Both the position numbers and the translations under genes were made by a program. DNA of 64,000 nt from JAICKM01 sp038228295 (lineage in GTDB: Bacteria > Chloroflexota > Chloroflexia > QHBQ01 > JAICKM01), in NCBI GenBank assembly GCA_038228295.1, contig JBBRPH010000009.1, positions 1 to 64,000 on the forward strand, read 5' to 3'. Positions 8,766-17,576 of this stretch are shown in pieces. The stretch's first letter is position 1, and each line of letters opens with the position of its first letter. The notes beneath the pieces are model-generated. The model had not been told where the DNA came from, made no database searches, and worked only from the letters and a program-made list of their open reading frames with translations.

Positions 8766-8993
8766 TTGTTGTCTCCTTTAGCATACTCTGCCTTGTGGGT
8801 AGCCGTTGCTCTCAGCATACTCCATCTTAGCGCCTACAACAAGATAGCTGTATTACAAAGTAGGCAGCGTTTAGTGTTGACGTGACAACCGCCGCCGCCG
8901 CCTGCCGCACGAGGCACAGTTTCTGCTTGGGCACGGCTATAAACCGCTGGACCCAGGTATATGCGCCTGCTGAGGGTGCAAAGGAGCTGTATA

Positions 8994-9872
8994 ATGGCAA
9001 AAGGACCGCTAGAACGATTGTTAGATCGCCAAACTTGGCTTGATGGCTTGGCTGACCGCATCCAGCCGATCACCGAGAAGCTGTATCCGGGGCCGGTGGG
9101 GCGCGTAGTCAAAGATGCGCTGAACGGCGTGTGGCTGGGCCATTCGCTGCACTCAGCGATCAGCGATGTGCCGTTGGGGGCGTGGACCACAGCCGAGATG
9201 CTCGATCTGGTCAGTGCGCAACGCGGCGGCGACGAGGGACTGGACCGCGCCGCCGATCTGGCGGTGGGCATGGGCGTGCTCGGCGCGGTGGGCGCGGCCG
9301 CTACCGGCGTGACCGATTGGAGCCAGATTGGCGGCGCACAACGGCGCATGGGCCTGGCCCACGCGCTGGTTAATATCGTGGGGCTACTGCTGAACGTGGC
9401 CTCGCTGCTGGTGCGGATGCGCGGTGGCTCACGCAGCACGGCACGTGTGCTGTCGGCGGCAGGGTTCACCGTCAACCTGACGGCCGCCTATATCGGCGGT
9501 GAACTGGTCTACCGGCTGGGTCAGGCGGTCAACCGAGCGGCGTGGGTCAGCGGCCCGGAGAAATTTACCGATGTGGCGGCCGTAAGCGATCTGACGCTCG
9601 GCAAGATGAAGATGGTCGCAGTGGCGGATACGGCAGTGGTGTTGCTGAAAGACGGCGACGGTACCCACGCTTTCGGTGGTGTTTGCCCGCATATCGGCGG
9701 CCCGTTGTGGGAGGGTGAACTGGACGGTCACTGCGTCACCTGCCCCTGGCACGGCTCCCAGTTCGATGTGCGCGACGGTAAGCTGCTGCACGGCCCGTCT
9801 ACCCACCCGCTGCCCTGCTTCGAAGTGCGCGAACGGAACGGCCGCATCCAAATCCGGCTGGAACAGGATTGA
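8994..9872 (+). CDS. DUF2231-like membrane protein fused to a Rieske [2Fe-2S] domain
   Basis: 292 residues from ATG 8994 (AAGGAG 7 nt upstream; the longer in-frame start at 8961 lacks a site). The N-terminal part contains hydrophobic helices of the DUF2231 type around residues 40-180. The C-terminal ~95 residues are a Rieske ferredoxin-like domain: Cys231-Pro-His233, then 16 residues, then Cys250-Pro-Trp-His253, the exact CxH...CxxH ligand set for a 2Fe-2S cluster. It is thus probably a membrane-attached electron-transfer protein; partner unknown. It overlaps the next gene by one base. Confidence 0.85.
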   Translation: MAKGPLERLLDRQTWLDGLADRIQPITEKLYPGPVGRVVKDALNGVWLGHSLHSAISDVPLGAWTTAEMLDLVSAQRGGDEGLDRAADLAVGMGVLGAVGAAATGVTDWSQIGGAQRRMGLAHALVNIVGLLLNVASLLVRMRGGSRSTARVLSAAGFTVNLTAAYIGGELVYRLGQAVNRAAWVSGPEKFTDVAAVSDLTLGKMKMVAVADTAVVLLKDGDGTHAFGGVCPHIGGPLWEGELDGHCVTCPWHGSQFDVRDGKLLHGPSTHPLPCFEVRERNGRIQIRLEQD

Positions 9873-10549
9873 TGCCGGCCCGCTGGGACTGGGAAGCGCG
9901 CCTGCTGGCGACGGTCGGGCCGATCTCCTTAGGCGAACCCACCGGCCATGACCTAGCGCACTGCCTGCGCGTGCGTAATCTGGCCTTACGCATCGCTGCT
10001 GCCGAAGGCGGCGACCCGCAGGCGTTAGCGGCTGCGGCGCTGTTGCATGACCTGTTTCGTGGCGACCCGGCCAATGCCCACAAAGATAAAGCAGTGGGCT
10101 ATGCGGCCGAGGTACTCACCGCCGCCGGTTTCCCGGAGGATCACTGGCTCACCGTCGAAGCGTGTATTCGCTATCATTCCTGGTCGAGTCGCGAGCAGGC
10201 GGAACCGCCGGATCTGCCGCTCGAAGTCCCAGTGTTCCGCGATGCCGACCGGTTGGATGCCTTGGGTGCCTGGGGCGCGGTCCGCACCTTCGCCTATGGC
10301 GGCGACAAAGGCCGCGCCTCAGGTTTTGATCACCTGCACACCCACTGGGCCGATCTCGACCCTAGTGCGCCGCTGACCGGCCTCGAATCCTCTCCTGACT
10401 CCAGCATCGGTCACTTCCACGACAAATTGCTGCGCTTGCGCGACCATATGCACACTCCCACCGGCCGCGCCCTCGCCGCTGAACGCCATGCCTACTTGGT
10501 AGCGCTACTCGCGCGCCTCGACGCCGAGATGGCGGGGCAGGAAGCCTAA
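9872..10549 (+). CDS. HD-domain phosphohydrolase
   Basis: 225 residues. The HD pattern is clear: His30 in GHDLAHCLRV, His59-Asp60 in ALLHDLFRGD, His in RYHSW, and an Asp in FRDADRLDALGAWG. These bind the metal in HD-superfamily phosphohydrolases, which act on nucleotides or related phosphomonoesters. No second domain is present. The substrate cannot be read from the sequence. The start ATG at 9872 shares its first base with the TGA of the Rieske gene, so the two genes are co-translated, although no functional link is evident. Confidence 0.82.
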   Translation: MPARWDWEARLLATVGPISLGEPTGHDLAHCLRVRNLALRIAAAEGGDPQALAAAALLHDLFRGDPANAHKDKAVGYAAEVLTAAGFPEDHWLTVEACIRYHSWSSREQAEPPDLPLEVPVFRDADRLDALGAWGAVRTFAYGGDKGRASGFDHLHTHWADLDPSAPLTGLESSPDSSIGHFHDKLLRLRDHMHTPTGRALAAERHAYLVALLARLDAEMAGQEA

Positions 10550-10615
10550 GACCGCACGGAGCGCCCGACGGCGCGGCTACCGCTACGAAGCCCACGCAGG
10601 CTGCTGCCCGGTCGT

Positions 10616-10636
10616 GTAGGAAGTAGGAAGAGGCTG
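10616..10636 (+). repeat. Short heptamer repeat in spacer
   Basis: Two exact GTAGGAA units at 10616-10629 followed by GAGGCTG. It lies between the HD gene and the promoter at 10650 and belongs to the 7-nt-phased spacer arrays seen throughout the window. Confidence 0.5.
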
Positions 10637-10649
10637 TATCCCCCGACTG

Positions 10650-10658
10650 TGTTATAAT
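10650..10658 (+). promoter_or_regulatory. Extended -10 promoter
   Basis: TGT followed by TATAAT (10653-10658) fits an extended -10 element; there is no good -35. The start of transcription would be near 10665, just before AGGAGG at 10666-10671, giving a very short leader to ATG 10679. Confidence 0.5.
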
Positions 10659-10678
10659 GGGGCCCAGGAGGAACTGTG

Positions 10679-11131
10679 ATGCTTAAAGCTGCGACCCATA
10701 GGCAAACGATGGGGCTGTTGTTGCGCGCTGTACTGCTGGGTCTGGTGTTCGGCGGGGCGAGCCAGGTGGTCCCGCTTTTGCACAACCTTGAGTTCAAGGG
10801 CATCCTGGCGCTGGCGGTACTCGCCGGGCTGTTGGGGCCGGCGCGGCGCACGCAGGGGGCGCTAGGGTTGGGCGTGGCCGGCGCGCTGTGCTGGGGCGGG
10901 GGCACGGTGGCCTATTTCGCCACCCATCTGGCGATCCTCAATCTGGGTTGGGGGCCGGCCAATACCTGGGACATGGCGCACCAAGTTGATCTCGCTCAGG
11001 CGTGGATGTTTTTCAAGCCGGAGATCCGCCACTGGATCCTGCCGATCACGGCGGCGGGGTTCCTGATCGGCTGGGCCGTTGGTGCGGTGCAACGCTATTT
11101 GCCGGGTAGGGAGGCTGTTTATGTATCTTGA
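10679..11131 (+). CDS. Small integral membrane protein, unknown function
   Basis: 150 residues from ATG 10679, 7 nt after AGGAGG (GTG 10676 is a nearer alternative). Four hydrophobic segments can be seen, around residues 13-35, 42-60, 62-90 and 120-142, separated by short loops, and a short basic C-terminus. No motif was recognised. The last 11 bp overlap the next gene (LLM oxidoreductase), whose ribosome site lies inside this gene, implying coupled expression. It could be a membrane partner of that enzyme, but nothing in the sequence proves it. Confidence 0.65.
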   Translation: MLKAATHRQTMGLLLRAVLLGLVFGGASQVVPLLHNLEFKGILALAVLAGLLGPARRTQGALGLGVAGALCWGGGTVAYFATHLAILNLGWGPANTWDMAHQVDLAQAWMFFKPEIRHWILPITAAGFLIGWAVGAVQRYLPGREAVYVS

Positions 11132-12143
11132 TGCCGTGATCAATCCGCTGGACTTGCAGACGGCCGGCCCCACGGCAGCGGCGGCGGAGGCGCTAGGGCT
11201 GAGCGGGTTGTGGACCAGCGAGGTGCAGCACGATCCGTTCTTGCCGCTGGCCCTGGCGGCGGTGCAGACCCAGCGGATGACGCTCGGCACCTCGATTGCC
11301 GTGGCCTTCCCGCGCAGCCCCACCGTCACCGCCTACACGGCCTGGGATCTGGCGCGTGCGAGCCACGGTCGCTTTATCCTGGGCCTCGGCACGCAGGTCA
11401 AGGCACACATTGAACGGCGCTTCAGCGTGCCGTGGGACGCGCCGGTACCGCGCCTGCGCGACTATATCGCCGCCATGCGGGCGCTGTGGCACACCTGGCA
11501 GACGGGCGAGCGCCTGCGCCATGAGGGACCGTATTACACGCTCAAATTGATGACGCCGTTCTTTGATCCGGGGCCGCTTGATGTACCGCCGCCGCCCGTC
11601 TGGATCGCTGGGGTCAACGAGGGGCTGGCCCGCATGGCCGGTGAGGTTTGCGACGGCTTCCACGCCCATCCGTTCCATAGCGTGCGCTACCTGCGCGAAG
11701 CGTTGTGGCCCTGGATCACCGGCGGCCTGGCTGCCGCCGGCCGGCCCAAAGACGCGCTCGCCATGAGCGTGAGTACCTTTGTCGTGTTCGGCGACGGTGC
11801 AGCGCGTGACCGGATGCGCGCCGAGGTACGGCAACAGCTCGCGTTTTACGCCAGCACGCCGAATTACGCCACCGTTCTGGCCCTGCACGGCTGGGAGGAG
11901 ATCGGCACGCAACTCACCGCAATGGCCGCACGGGGCCGCTGGGACGAGATGGGCGGCCTGATCAGCGACGAGATGCTGGCCGAGTTCGCGGTCGAAGGCG
12001 ACACGTTCGCCGCTGCGGTCGGCCAATTGCCCGCCCGCTATGCCGGGCTGACCGACCGCGTGACGCCTTACCTGCCCTTTGTCGCCGGCCGGCAAGACGC
12101 GGAGTGGGCGGCGGCGGTGGCGGCGTTTGGCGCAACGGGGTAA
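11121..12143 (+). CDS. LLM-class F420-dependent oxidoreductase (third copy)
   Basis: 340 residues from ATG 11121, which has AGGGAGG 6 nt upstream. The luciferase-like barrel is visible: LGLSGLWTSEVQHDPFLPL near residue 30, LGTSIAVAFPRSPTV, and FILGLGTQVKAHIERRF near 95. VWIAGVNEGLARMAGEVCDG follows in the C-terminal half. It resembles the F420-dependent subgroup of about 340 residues. Diverges clearly from the copies at 3971 and 7863, so it is a separate enzyme, not a recent duplicate. Substrate unknown. Confidence 0.82.
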   Translation: MYLDAVINPLDLQTAGPTAAAAEALGLSGLWTSEVQHDPFLPLALAAVQTQRMTLGTSIAVAFPRSPTVTAYTAWDLARASHGRFILGLGTQVKAHIERRFSVPWDAPVPRLRDYIAAMRALWHTWQTGERLRHEGPYYTLKLMTPFFDPGPLDVPPPPVWIAGVNEGLARMAGEVCDGFHAHPFHSVRYLREALWPWITGGLAAAGRPKDALAMSVSTFVVFGDGAARDRMRAEVRQQLAFYASTPNYATVLALHGWEEIGTQLTAMAARGRWDEMGGLISDEMLAEFAVEGDTFAAAVGQLPARYAGLTDRVTPYLPFVAGRQDAEWAAAVAAFGATG

Positions 12144-12168
12144 AAGCGACGACCGACGGCTGGAGACT

Positions 12169-12984
12169 ATGCACAACTTTACCGACCCCAAATATCTGGT
12201 GAACAGCCAGTACCGCGATGCCGCGAACCTGAACGCACGGATCGCGCTGCACACACGCTTTGCGACAGATGCTTATCCCTGGCAGCGCTGGGTGTTTGAT
12301 CAACTGGCGTTACCGGCTGGGGCACGGGTGCTGGAATTGGGCAGCGGGCCGGGCCGCTTGTGGATCGAGAACGCAGACCGCCTCCCGCCCGATTGGGAGA
12401 TTACCCTGTCCGACCTATCGCCGGGCATGGTGGCCGAGGCGCAAGCAAATCTGGCGACGGCGGGACGGTCGTTTCAGTTGGAGCAGATTGACGCGCAAGC
12501 GATCCCGTTTCCCGCCGCCGATTTTGACGCGGTGATCGCCAACCATATGCTCTATCATGTGCCCGACCGAACGCGGGCGCTAGCTGAGATCCGCCGTGTG
12601 TTGCGCCCCGGCGGGCAACTCTACGCGACCACCGTGGGTCAACGGCACATGGCCGAATTGGCCGATCTGGTGCGCCCCTACAGTGTAGAGATGGGCTTGG
12701 GCGCAGATATGGCGCAGGCGCAATTCACCGTGCAAAGCGGCGGGGCCGAGTTAGCCCGGTTTTTCGACTTGATCGAATGCCGGGTGCGCGAGAATACGCT
12801 CAGCGTGACCGAAATCGAACCCCTGCTGGCGTATGCGGCATCGGGCGGCGACTTGACTGCCGCGCAGGAACCGTTGCTGCGCGCCGAGGTCCAACGGCGT
12901 ATTGCTGCCGACGGCGCAGAACGGATCACCACGGAGACGGGCCTGTTTATCGCAACAAAAGCAGAGACAGGGGCGGATGGTTAG
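12169..12984 (+). CDS. Class I SAM-dependent methyltransferase
   Basis: 271 residues starting MHNFTDPKYLVNSQYRD. Motif I is VLELGSGPGRLW near residue 53, followed by LSDLSPGM, an acidic position LEQIDAQAIPF, and the post-motif region NHMLYHVPD and EIRRVLRPGGQLYATTVG, all typical of the UbiE/Methyltransf_11 type. The acceptor is not predictable. Start chosen at the ATG after TGGAG; an upstream extension reading into the previous gene has no support. It lies 25 bp after the LLM gene and ahead of two sugar genes. Confidence 0.85.
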   Translation: MHNFTDPKYLVNSQYRDAANLNARIALHTRFATDAYPWQRWVFDQLALPAGARVLELGSGPGRLWIENADRLPPDWEITLSDLSPGMVAEAQANLATAGRSFQLEQIDAQAIPFPAADFDAVIANHMLYHVPDRTRALAEIRRVLRPGGQLYATTVGQRHMAELADLVRPYSVEMGLGADMAQAQFTVQSGGAELARFFDLIECRVRENTLSVTEIEPLLAYAASGGDLTAAQEPLLRAEVQRRIAADGAERITTETGLFIATKAETGADG

Positions 12985-13010
12985 CAAGATAGCGCCGGCA
13001 AAGCCGCTAC

Positions 13011-13031
13011 TGCCCCCTGCCCCCTGCCCCC
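13011..13031 (+). repeat. Heptamer array (TGCCCCC x3)
   Basis: Three exact TGCCCCC units at 13011-13017, 13018-13024 and 13025-13031, immediately upstream of the ribosome site of the DegT gene. Same 7-nt phase as the other spacer arrays but a different unit. Confidence 0.75.
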
Positions 13032-13056
13032 TGATAGCTGGAGGCACAGAGTTAGC

Positions 13057-14136
13057 ATGATACCAATGGCAAAGCCGCTAGTCGGCGACGAAGAAAAGCA
13101 GGCTGTCTGGCGGGTGCTGGATTCGGGCGGGTTGGCGCAAGGCCGCGAGGTGGCCGCGCTGGAAGCAGCGTTCGCGGCGGTGATCGGCACCAAGCACGCG
13201 ATTGCCACCACCAATGGCACCACCGCGCTGCACGTCGCGCTGCTGGCGAACGGCGTGGGGCCGGGCGACGAAGTGATCACCGTGCCCTTCACCTTTATTG
13301 CCTCAGCCAACACGGTGCTGTATTGCGGGGCCAAGCCGGTCTTTGTGGACATCGATCCGGTGAGCTTTAACATGGACCCGAAGCAGCTAGAAGCCGCGAT
13401 CACGCCGCGCACGAAGGCGATCCAGCCGGTGCATCTCTACGGCAACCCGGCTGACATGGCTCCCATCCTGGCGATTGCCGAGCGCCACGGCCTGCGGATC
13501 GTCGAAGATGCTTGCCAGGCACACGGCGCGGCCATCGGCGCGCGCAAGGTCGGCACGTTCGGCAGTGGCTGCTTCAGCTTCTACCCCACCAAAAACATCA
13601 CCACGGCGGAAGGCGGCATGATCACCACCGATGACGACGCGGTAGCGGATCAGGCGCGAATGCTACGCGCGCACGGGATGCGCCGCCGCTACTACCACGA
13701 GATGCTAGGCTACAACTTCCGCATGACCGATGTCCACGCCGCGATCGGCATGGCCCAATTGCCCAAGCTCGACCGCTTCACCCAGGCGCGTATCGCTAAC
13801 GCCGCCTACCTGAGCGCCCACTTGCCCGCCGACAAGGTGCAGGTGCCGGTGGTGCGGCCCGGCACCACGCACGTTTTCCATCAGTACACCGTGCGCGTGC
13901 TGCCGCCGCTCGACCGCGACACCGTGCGCCGGCAGTTGGAAGCGGCGGGCGTGGGCAGCGAAGTCTACTACCCGGTGCCCATCCACGAGCAGGAGGTCTA
14001 CCGCGACCTGGGCTACACCGATCTCCATTTTCCGGTCAGTGAGCAGGCGGCCCGCGAGGTGTTGTCGCTGCCGGTCCACCCGGCGCTAACGCAGGCTGAC
14101 CTGGAGACGATTGTCGCCGCCGTACACGCCCTCTAG
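13057..14136 (+). CDS. DegT/DnrJ/EryC1/StrS-family sugar aminotransferase
   Basis: 359 residues. The fold-type I PLP pattern is complete: TTNGTTALHVAL for phosphate binding, VPFTFIASANTVLY, VEDACQAHGA with the PLP-ring Asp, and SFYPTKNITTAEGG with Lys179 as the Schiff-base lysine. These enzymes convert nucleotide-linked keto-sugars into amino sugars for polysaccharide or antibiotic glycosylation. A UDP-GlcNAc 2-epimerase gene follows after 9 bp, so the pair probably makes an amino sugar for a surface glycan. Start at ATG 13057; ATG 13066 is an alternative. Confidence 0.88.
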   Translation: MIPMAKPLVGDEEKQAVWRVLDSGGLAQGREVAALEAAFAAVIGTKHAIATTNGTTALHVALLANGVGPGDEVITVPFTFIASANTVLYCGAKPVFVDIDPVSFNMDPKQLEAAITPRTKAIQPVHLYGNPADMAPILAIAERHGLRIVEDACQAHGAAIGARKVGTFGSGCFSFYPTKNITTAEGGMITTDDDAVADQARMLRAHGMRRRYYHEMLGYNFRMTDVHAAIGMAQLPKLDRFTQARIANAAYLSAHLPADKVQVPVVRPGTTHVFHQYTVRVLPPLDRDTVRRQLEAAGVGSEVYYPVPIHEQEVYRDLGYTDLHFPVSEQAAREVLSLPVHPALTQADLETIVAAVHAL

Positions 14137-14145
14137 GGGCCGGGC

Positions 14146-15228
14146 ATGAAGCTGGTCACGGTGGTCGGGGCGCGCCCGCAGTTCATCAAAGCGGCGCCGC
14201 TGGGGCGGGCGTTGCGCGCGCTGCCCGGCGTGCAGGAAGTGCTGGTCCATACCGGTCAGCACTACGACGATACGATGTCGGCGGTCTTTTTCCGCGAACT
14301 CGATCTGTCGCCGCCCGCCTATCATCTGGGCGTCGGCTCCGGCTCGCACGCCGCGCAAACCGGGGCCATGCTGCCCGCGCTGGAAGCGGTGCTGCTGGCC
14401 GAACAGCCCGCCGGGGTGATCATCTACGGCGACACCAACTCCACCCTGGCCGGGGCGCTGGTGGCGGCCAAGCTGGGCCTGCCGCTGGCCCATGTCGAAG
14501 CGGGGCTGCGCTCCTATAACCGCGCCATGCCGGAGGAGATCAACCGCGTAGTCGCCGACAGCTTGGCGACGCTGCTGTTTTGCCCCAGCCCTGTCTCGGC
14601 GGTCAATCTGGCGCGTGAGGGCATCACGAGCGGCGTGTCGGTGGTCGGTGACGTGATGTACGATGCGGTATTAGCCGCCGCCGCCCGCAGCCGAGACCGT
14701 CCCACCCTGGCCCGGCTGGGTGTGCAGGCCGGCGGCTACGTGCTGGCAACCGTTCACCGCGCGGGCAACACCGACAACCCGGCCCGCCTGGGCGCGATTG
14801 TGCAGGCGCTCAACGACCTGCGCGAGCCGGTGGTCTTCCCGGTCCACCCGCGCACGGCCAAAGCGCTCGCGGCGCTGGGCCACCCGCTGGCCGCCCATGT
14901 GCAGCCCATCGCCCCGCAGGGCTACCTCGACATGATCGCCCTCGAACGTGGGGCCCGGCTGATCCTGACCGACTCCGGCGGTGTACAAAAAGAAGCCTAC
15001 TGGCTGGCTGTGCCCTGTGTCACCCTACGCGAGGAAACGGAGTGGGTGGAGACCGTGCAGCAGGGCTGGAACCGCCTCGTCGGCACCGACCCCGCCGCGA
15101 TTCGGACCGCCGTCGCCACCTTCCAGCCCACCGGCACCCCGCCCCCCGTCTTCGGCGACGGCCACGCGGCGCAGCAGATCGCGGCCGTGATCGGGCAGGC
15201 GTGGGGCGGCAGCAAACAACCCTGCTAA
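14146..15228 (+). CDS. wecB: UDP-N-acetylglucosamine 2-epimerase (non-hydrolysing)
   Basis: 360 residues beginning MKLVTVVGARPQFIKAAPL, with VHTGQHYD, YGDTNSTLAGALVA, HVEAGLRSYNRAMPEEINR and LTDSGGVQKEAY, the full set of landmarks for WecB/MnaA. It interconverts UDP-GlcNAc and UDP-ManNAc in the cytosol, feeding surface polysaccharides. It lies 9 bp behind the aminotransferase gene and is probably co-transcribed with it. Length is normal for the family. Confidence 0.92.
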   Translation: MKLVTVVGARPQFIKAAPLGRALRALPGVQEVLVHTGQHYDDTMSAVFFRELDLSPPAYHLGVGSGSHAAQTGAMLPALEAVLLAEQPAGVIIYGDTNSTLAGALVAAKLGLPLAHVEAGLRSYNRAMPEEINRVVADSLATLLFCPSPVSAVNLAREGITSGVSVVGDVMYDAVLAAAARSRDRPTLARLGVQAGGYVLATVHRAGNTDNPARLGAIVQALNDLREPVVFPVHPRTAKALAALGHPLAAHVQPIAPQGYLDMIALERGARLILTDSGGVQKEAYWLAVPCVTLREETEWVETVQQGWNRLVGTDPAAIRTAVATFQPTGTPPPVFGDGHAAQQIAAVIGQAWGGSKQPC

Positions 15229-15240
15229 TCCGGCGTTATC

Positions 15241-15268
15241 ACGTTTCACGTCTGACGCTTCACGCCAC
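15241..15268. repeat. Heptamer array (ACGTTTC family)
   Basis: Four units in exact 7-nt phase: ACGTTTC, ACGTCTG, ACGCTTC, ACGCCAC. They fill the 31-bp spacer between the convergent wecB and asparaginase genes and run a few bases into the 3' end of the latter. Confidence 0.65.
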
Positions 15269-16315
15269 GTGGCGGCCCGGATCGCGGCGGCGCAGGCGCA
15301 GAATAGACCGCACTGTGCCGACGTTGAGGCCGGCGCGGTTTAGGATGGGGCGCTCAATGTAGCCGGCGAGTTCGGCCCGTAGCCGGTCGTCGAGCAGGCC
15401 CGCCTCGTCCAGCAAGCCCATGACGGCGGGATTGCGGGCGCGGCCGCCTTCATCGCCGTCAAGCAGTTTGAGTGCTAGACCCACCGCCGGTGTGCCGTCC
15501 TGCGGCAGCGTTGCCATGCAATAGACCCCCTCCGCCCCGGCCTTGGCGATCAGCCGCCCGCCGAACGCGCGCATCAGGTCGGTGTCCAGACGCTCTTGTT
15601 GGGCAGCGACCATTTCGGGGTGGGCGACCATGGCCGCCGTGATGCGTTCGCAGGCCGTGCGCCGTGACGCGGCCCACTCCATCGGCGGCTGGGCCAAGCG
15701 TGCGAAGCTGCCCGCCATTTGCGCGATGCTCACCCCGAACGTCACGACGCTGCACCCGTCGGTGCCGGTCGCAATATCCGCCGGTGCCAGCGCGCAGAAA
15801 TCAGCCACGGTTTGCCGCATTAGCTGTTGCACCGGATGCACCGCTGTTTCGTAGCCGTGCGGATCCCAGCCGTAGAACACACACAGCGCCAGCATCCCGG
15901 CGTGCTTGCCCGAACAGTTGTTGTGGATCGCCGTCGGCGGGGTGCCGCTCGCCGCCAGGGCTTTCGCCGCCGCTCGGTCATAGGGCGGATGCACCCCACA
16001 GGCTAACCACTCCGGCCCCAGCCCGATCTTGTGCAGCATGGACGCAGCGGCGGCCACATGGATCGGTTCCCCACCGTGTGAACCGCACACCAGCGCAATC
16101 TCCGCTGCGGTGAAGCCGAAGTGATCCGCCGCGCCCGACTCGACCAGCGGCACGGTCTGGATCGGCTTAGAGGCCGAGCGATAATAGCTCACCAGATCGG
16201 GGTCGCCGGCCAGGCTCACCAGCCGGCCGGCCGCCCCCACCACCGCCGCCGATCCATAATGGATCGACTCGACCAGCGTCCCGCGCACATACTCGACAAA
16301 CGGTTCAGGCAACAC
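15260..16315 (-). CDS. L-asparaginase II-like protein
   Basis: 351 residues from GTG 16315, chosen because AAGGAGG lies 8 nt upstream; the ATG at 16342 is upstream of that site. Landmarks of the Asparaginase_II family (PF06089): YYRSASKPIQTVPLVESGA near residue 45, CGSHGGEP near 75, HNNCSGKHAGMLA near 135 and GTDGCSVVTFGV. This family is distinct from the classical E. coli AnsB and is thought to hydrolyse asparagine to aspartate; some members are only annotated by similarity. It is a single gene with no evident operon partners. Confidence 0.85.
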   Translation of the reverse strand: MLPEPFVEYVRGTLVESIHYGSAAVVGAAGRLVSLAGDPDLVSYYRSASKPIQTVPLVESGAADHFGFTAAEIALVCGSHGGEPIHVAAAASMLHKIGLGPEWLACGVHPPYDRAAAKALAASGTPPTAIHNNCSGKHAGMLALCVFYGWDPHGYETAVHPVQQLMRQTVADFCALAPADIATGTDGCSVVTFGVSIAQMAGSFARLAQPPMEWAASRRTACERITAAMVAHPEMVAAQQERLDTDLMRAFGGRLIAKAGAEGVYCMATLPQDGTPAVGLALKLLDGDEGGRARNPAVMGLLDEAGLLDDRLRAELAGYIERPILNRAGLNVGTVRSILRLRRRDPGRHVA

Positions 16316-16400
16316 AGGCAACTCCTCCTTGAGTTGGCACATCTCAACGGCGGCGTAAGCCGCGCCTACCGTTACGAAGCTTACCTTCGCAGGCTGATGG

Positions 16401-17018
16401 TTACTGGACCTCTGCTACAGCACTCTGCATATAGAGGAGTGCCTGGTCAAAATGAGTGATGACGCGACAGTTGTAGCTGCGTAGCTCAGCTTTGATTTCT
16501 GCACCAAGAAAGGCGGCTGCATCACGGCTAGTGAAGCATTTCGGCACACTGGTGGGTTGCCGCCCTAAATCGGCAACAATCGTTGCGTAGATCACAGCGT
16601 CTTTAGGTGTGAGATCATAGCGCGTTTCGTAACGACGCGCCTGCTTAAATACCTCGGCATTTAATTCGGCAATCTCTACCGTTGTAAGTAGACGCTCTAC
16701 CGTGTCTTCCAACAAGTCCAAATCCTCGTCGGCTATTTGGGCTAACAACGTTCTTGCGGTAACGAGACTCGATACCAAAGATCTATGGCGGGCGGATCGC
16801 TGTAGATGATTGATCTGGTTTTGTAGCAATTCGACCACAGCGTTTGTTTGGCTACGATATTGCCCGACCGTTGTGAATGGCTCGCTCAAGGAAAAGTTAG
16901 GGATCACAAGCTCTAGCACACCGGCTTCCGCAAGATCGAGAATTGTGGTTGCGGCGCGGGCTTCCGTCTGTTCTAAGGCTAATTCTAAGACGAAGTTGGA
17001 CTCCACATACACAATCAC
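16401..17018 (-). CDS. PIN-like domain protein
   Basis: 205 residues beginning VIVYVESNFVLELALEQ, a typical PIN-domain first strand with a candidate acidic residue (Glu6), and near the C-terminus LTPKDAVIYATIVADL and CFTSRDAAAF, which match the later acidic positions of PIN nucleases. About 100 helical residues are inserted between these. I infer a metal-dependent ribonuclease or a degenerate relative. The GTG start overlaps the TGA of the upstream gene in a GTGA arrangement (17015-17018). Base composition is visibly AT-richer than neighbours, suggesting transfer. Not a standard VapC, because of length and partner. Confidence 0.6.
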   Translation of the reverse strand: MIVYVESNFVLELALEQTEARAATTILDLAEAGVLELVIPNFSLSEPFTTVGQYRSQTNAVVELLQNQINHLQRSARHRSLVSSLVTARTLLAQIADEDLDLLEDTVERLLTTVEIAELNAEVFKQARRYETRYDLTPKDAVIYATIVADLGRQPTSVPKCFTSRDAAAFLGAEIKAELRSYNCRVITHFDQALLYMQSAVAEVQ

Positions 17019-17467
17019 AGCCGCTCTTCCAACTGTACTGTGGCACCCCGAAGATCGCGCCAAAAGTGTGTCTGGGCCAGCGATTGTTCCGGTTCTTGGA
17101 GCGGTGGGACCATGCCGTTAGCAATATCCGACAGCCACTGAAACAAAACTAATTCCAACTCACTTCCCCTGAGCCGCTCACCCGGTTGCAGCTTCGTCCA
17201 GTAGTGGGTAACAACATTGCTTAGTGAAAACTCGTAATCGGGCAACCTATCCACGCGCTCGCGCTTCTGCAATTCCCAAAGCAGACCTTTCTCCTGCGAA
17301 ACCAAGAGAAAATATGGTATTGATCCATCTAATAAATGGTAATGGTCCAACAACATATCGTGTAACTCTAGGTCTAAGGATAAGTTCTGCCGATTCTTAA
17401 CCTCAATCAATGCTAACGGCAATCCTTCGGCACTTCGCACAAATAAGTCGGCAATCCGTGTAAGCAT
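17015..17467 (-). CDS. Predicted PD-(D/E)XK nuclease-like protein, partner of the PIN-like gene
   Basis: 150 residues. The segment ADLFVRSAEGLPLALIEVKN has the D...ExK spacing of the PD-(D/E)XK nuclease fold (Asp, then Glu-Val-Lys), as in HsdR N-terminal-like and related small proteins. After it comes LELHDMLLDHYHLLDG and a helical C-terminus. Function not established. It is the first gene of a two-gene unit with the PIN-like gene (4-bp overlap) and has its own promoter at 17491-17499. Start ATG 17467 has GGAAGGG upstream. Confidence 0.55.
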   Translation of the reverse strand: MLTRIADLFVRSAEGLPLALIEVKNRQNLSLDLELHDMLLDHYHLLDGSIPYFLLVSQEKGLLWELQKRERVDRLPDYEFSLSNVVTHYWTKLQPGERLRGSELELVLFQWLSDIANGMVPPLQEPEQSLAQTHFWRDLRGATVQLEERL

Positions 17468-17490
17468 AGCGTAGCCCTTCCTTATCTGCC

Positions 17491-17499
17491 ATTATACCA
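17491..17499 (-). promoter_or_regulatory. Extended -10 promoter TGGTATAAT
   Basis: On the minus strand TGG (17499-17497) precedes TATAAT (17496-17491). Transcription would begin near 17484, 17 nt before the ATG at 17467. The 12-mer from TGG through the following GGC is identical to that upstream of the epmB gene at 50673. Confidence 0.65.
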
Positions 17500-17576
17500 T
17501 AGACCTATAGTACAGTACGCAGAAAAGGCGAAGCCTGCGCTTCGCCCGCTGCTATTATTGCCCCAATCTCGGTCCG

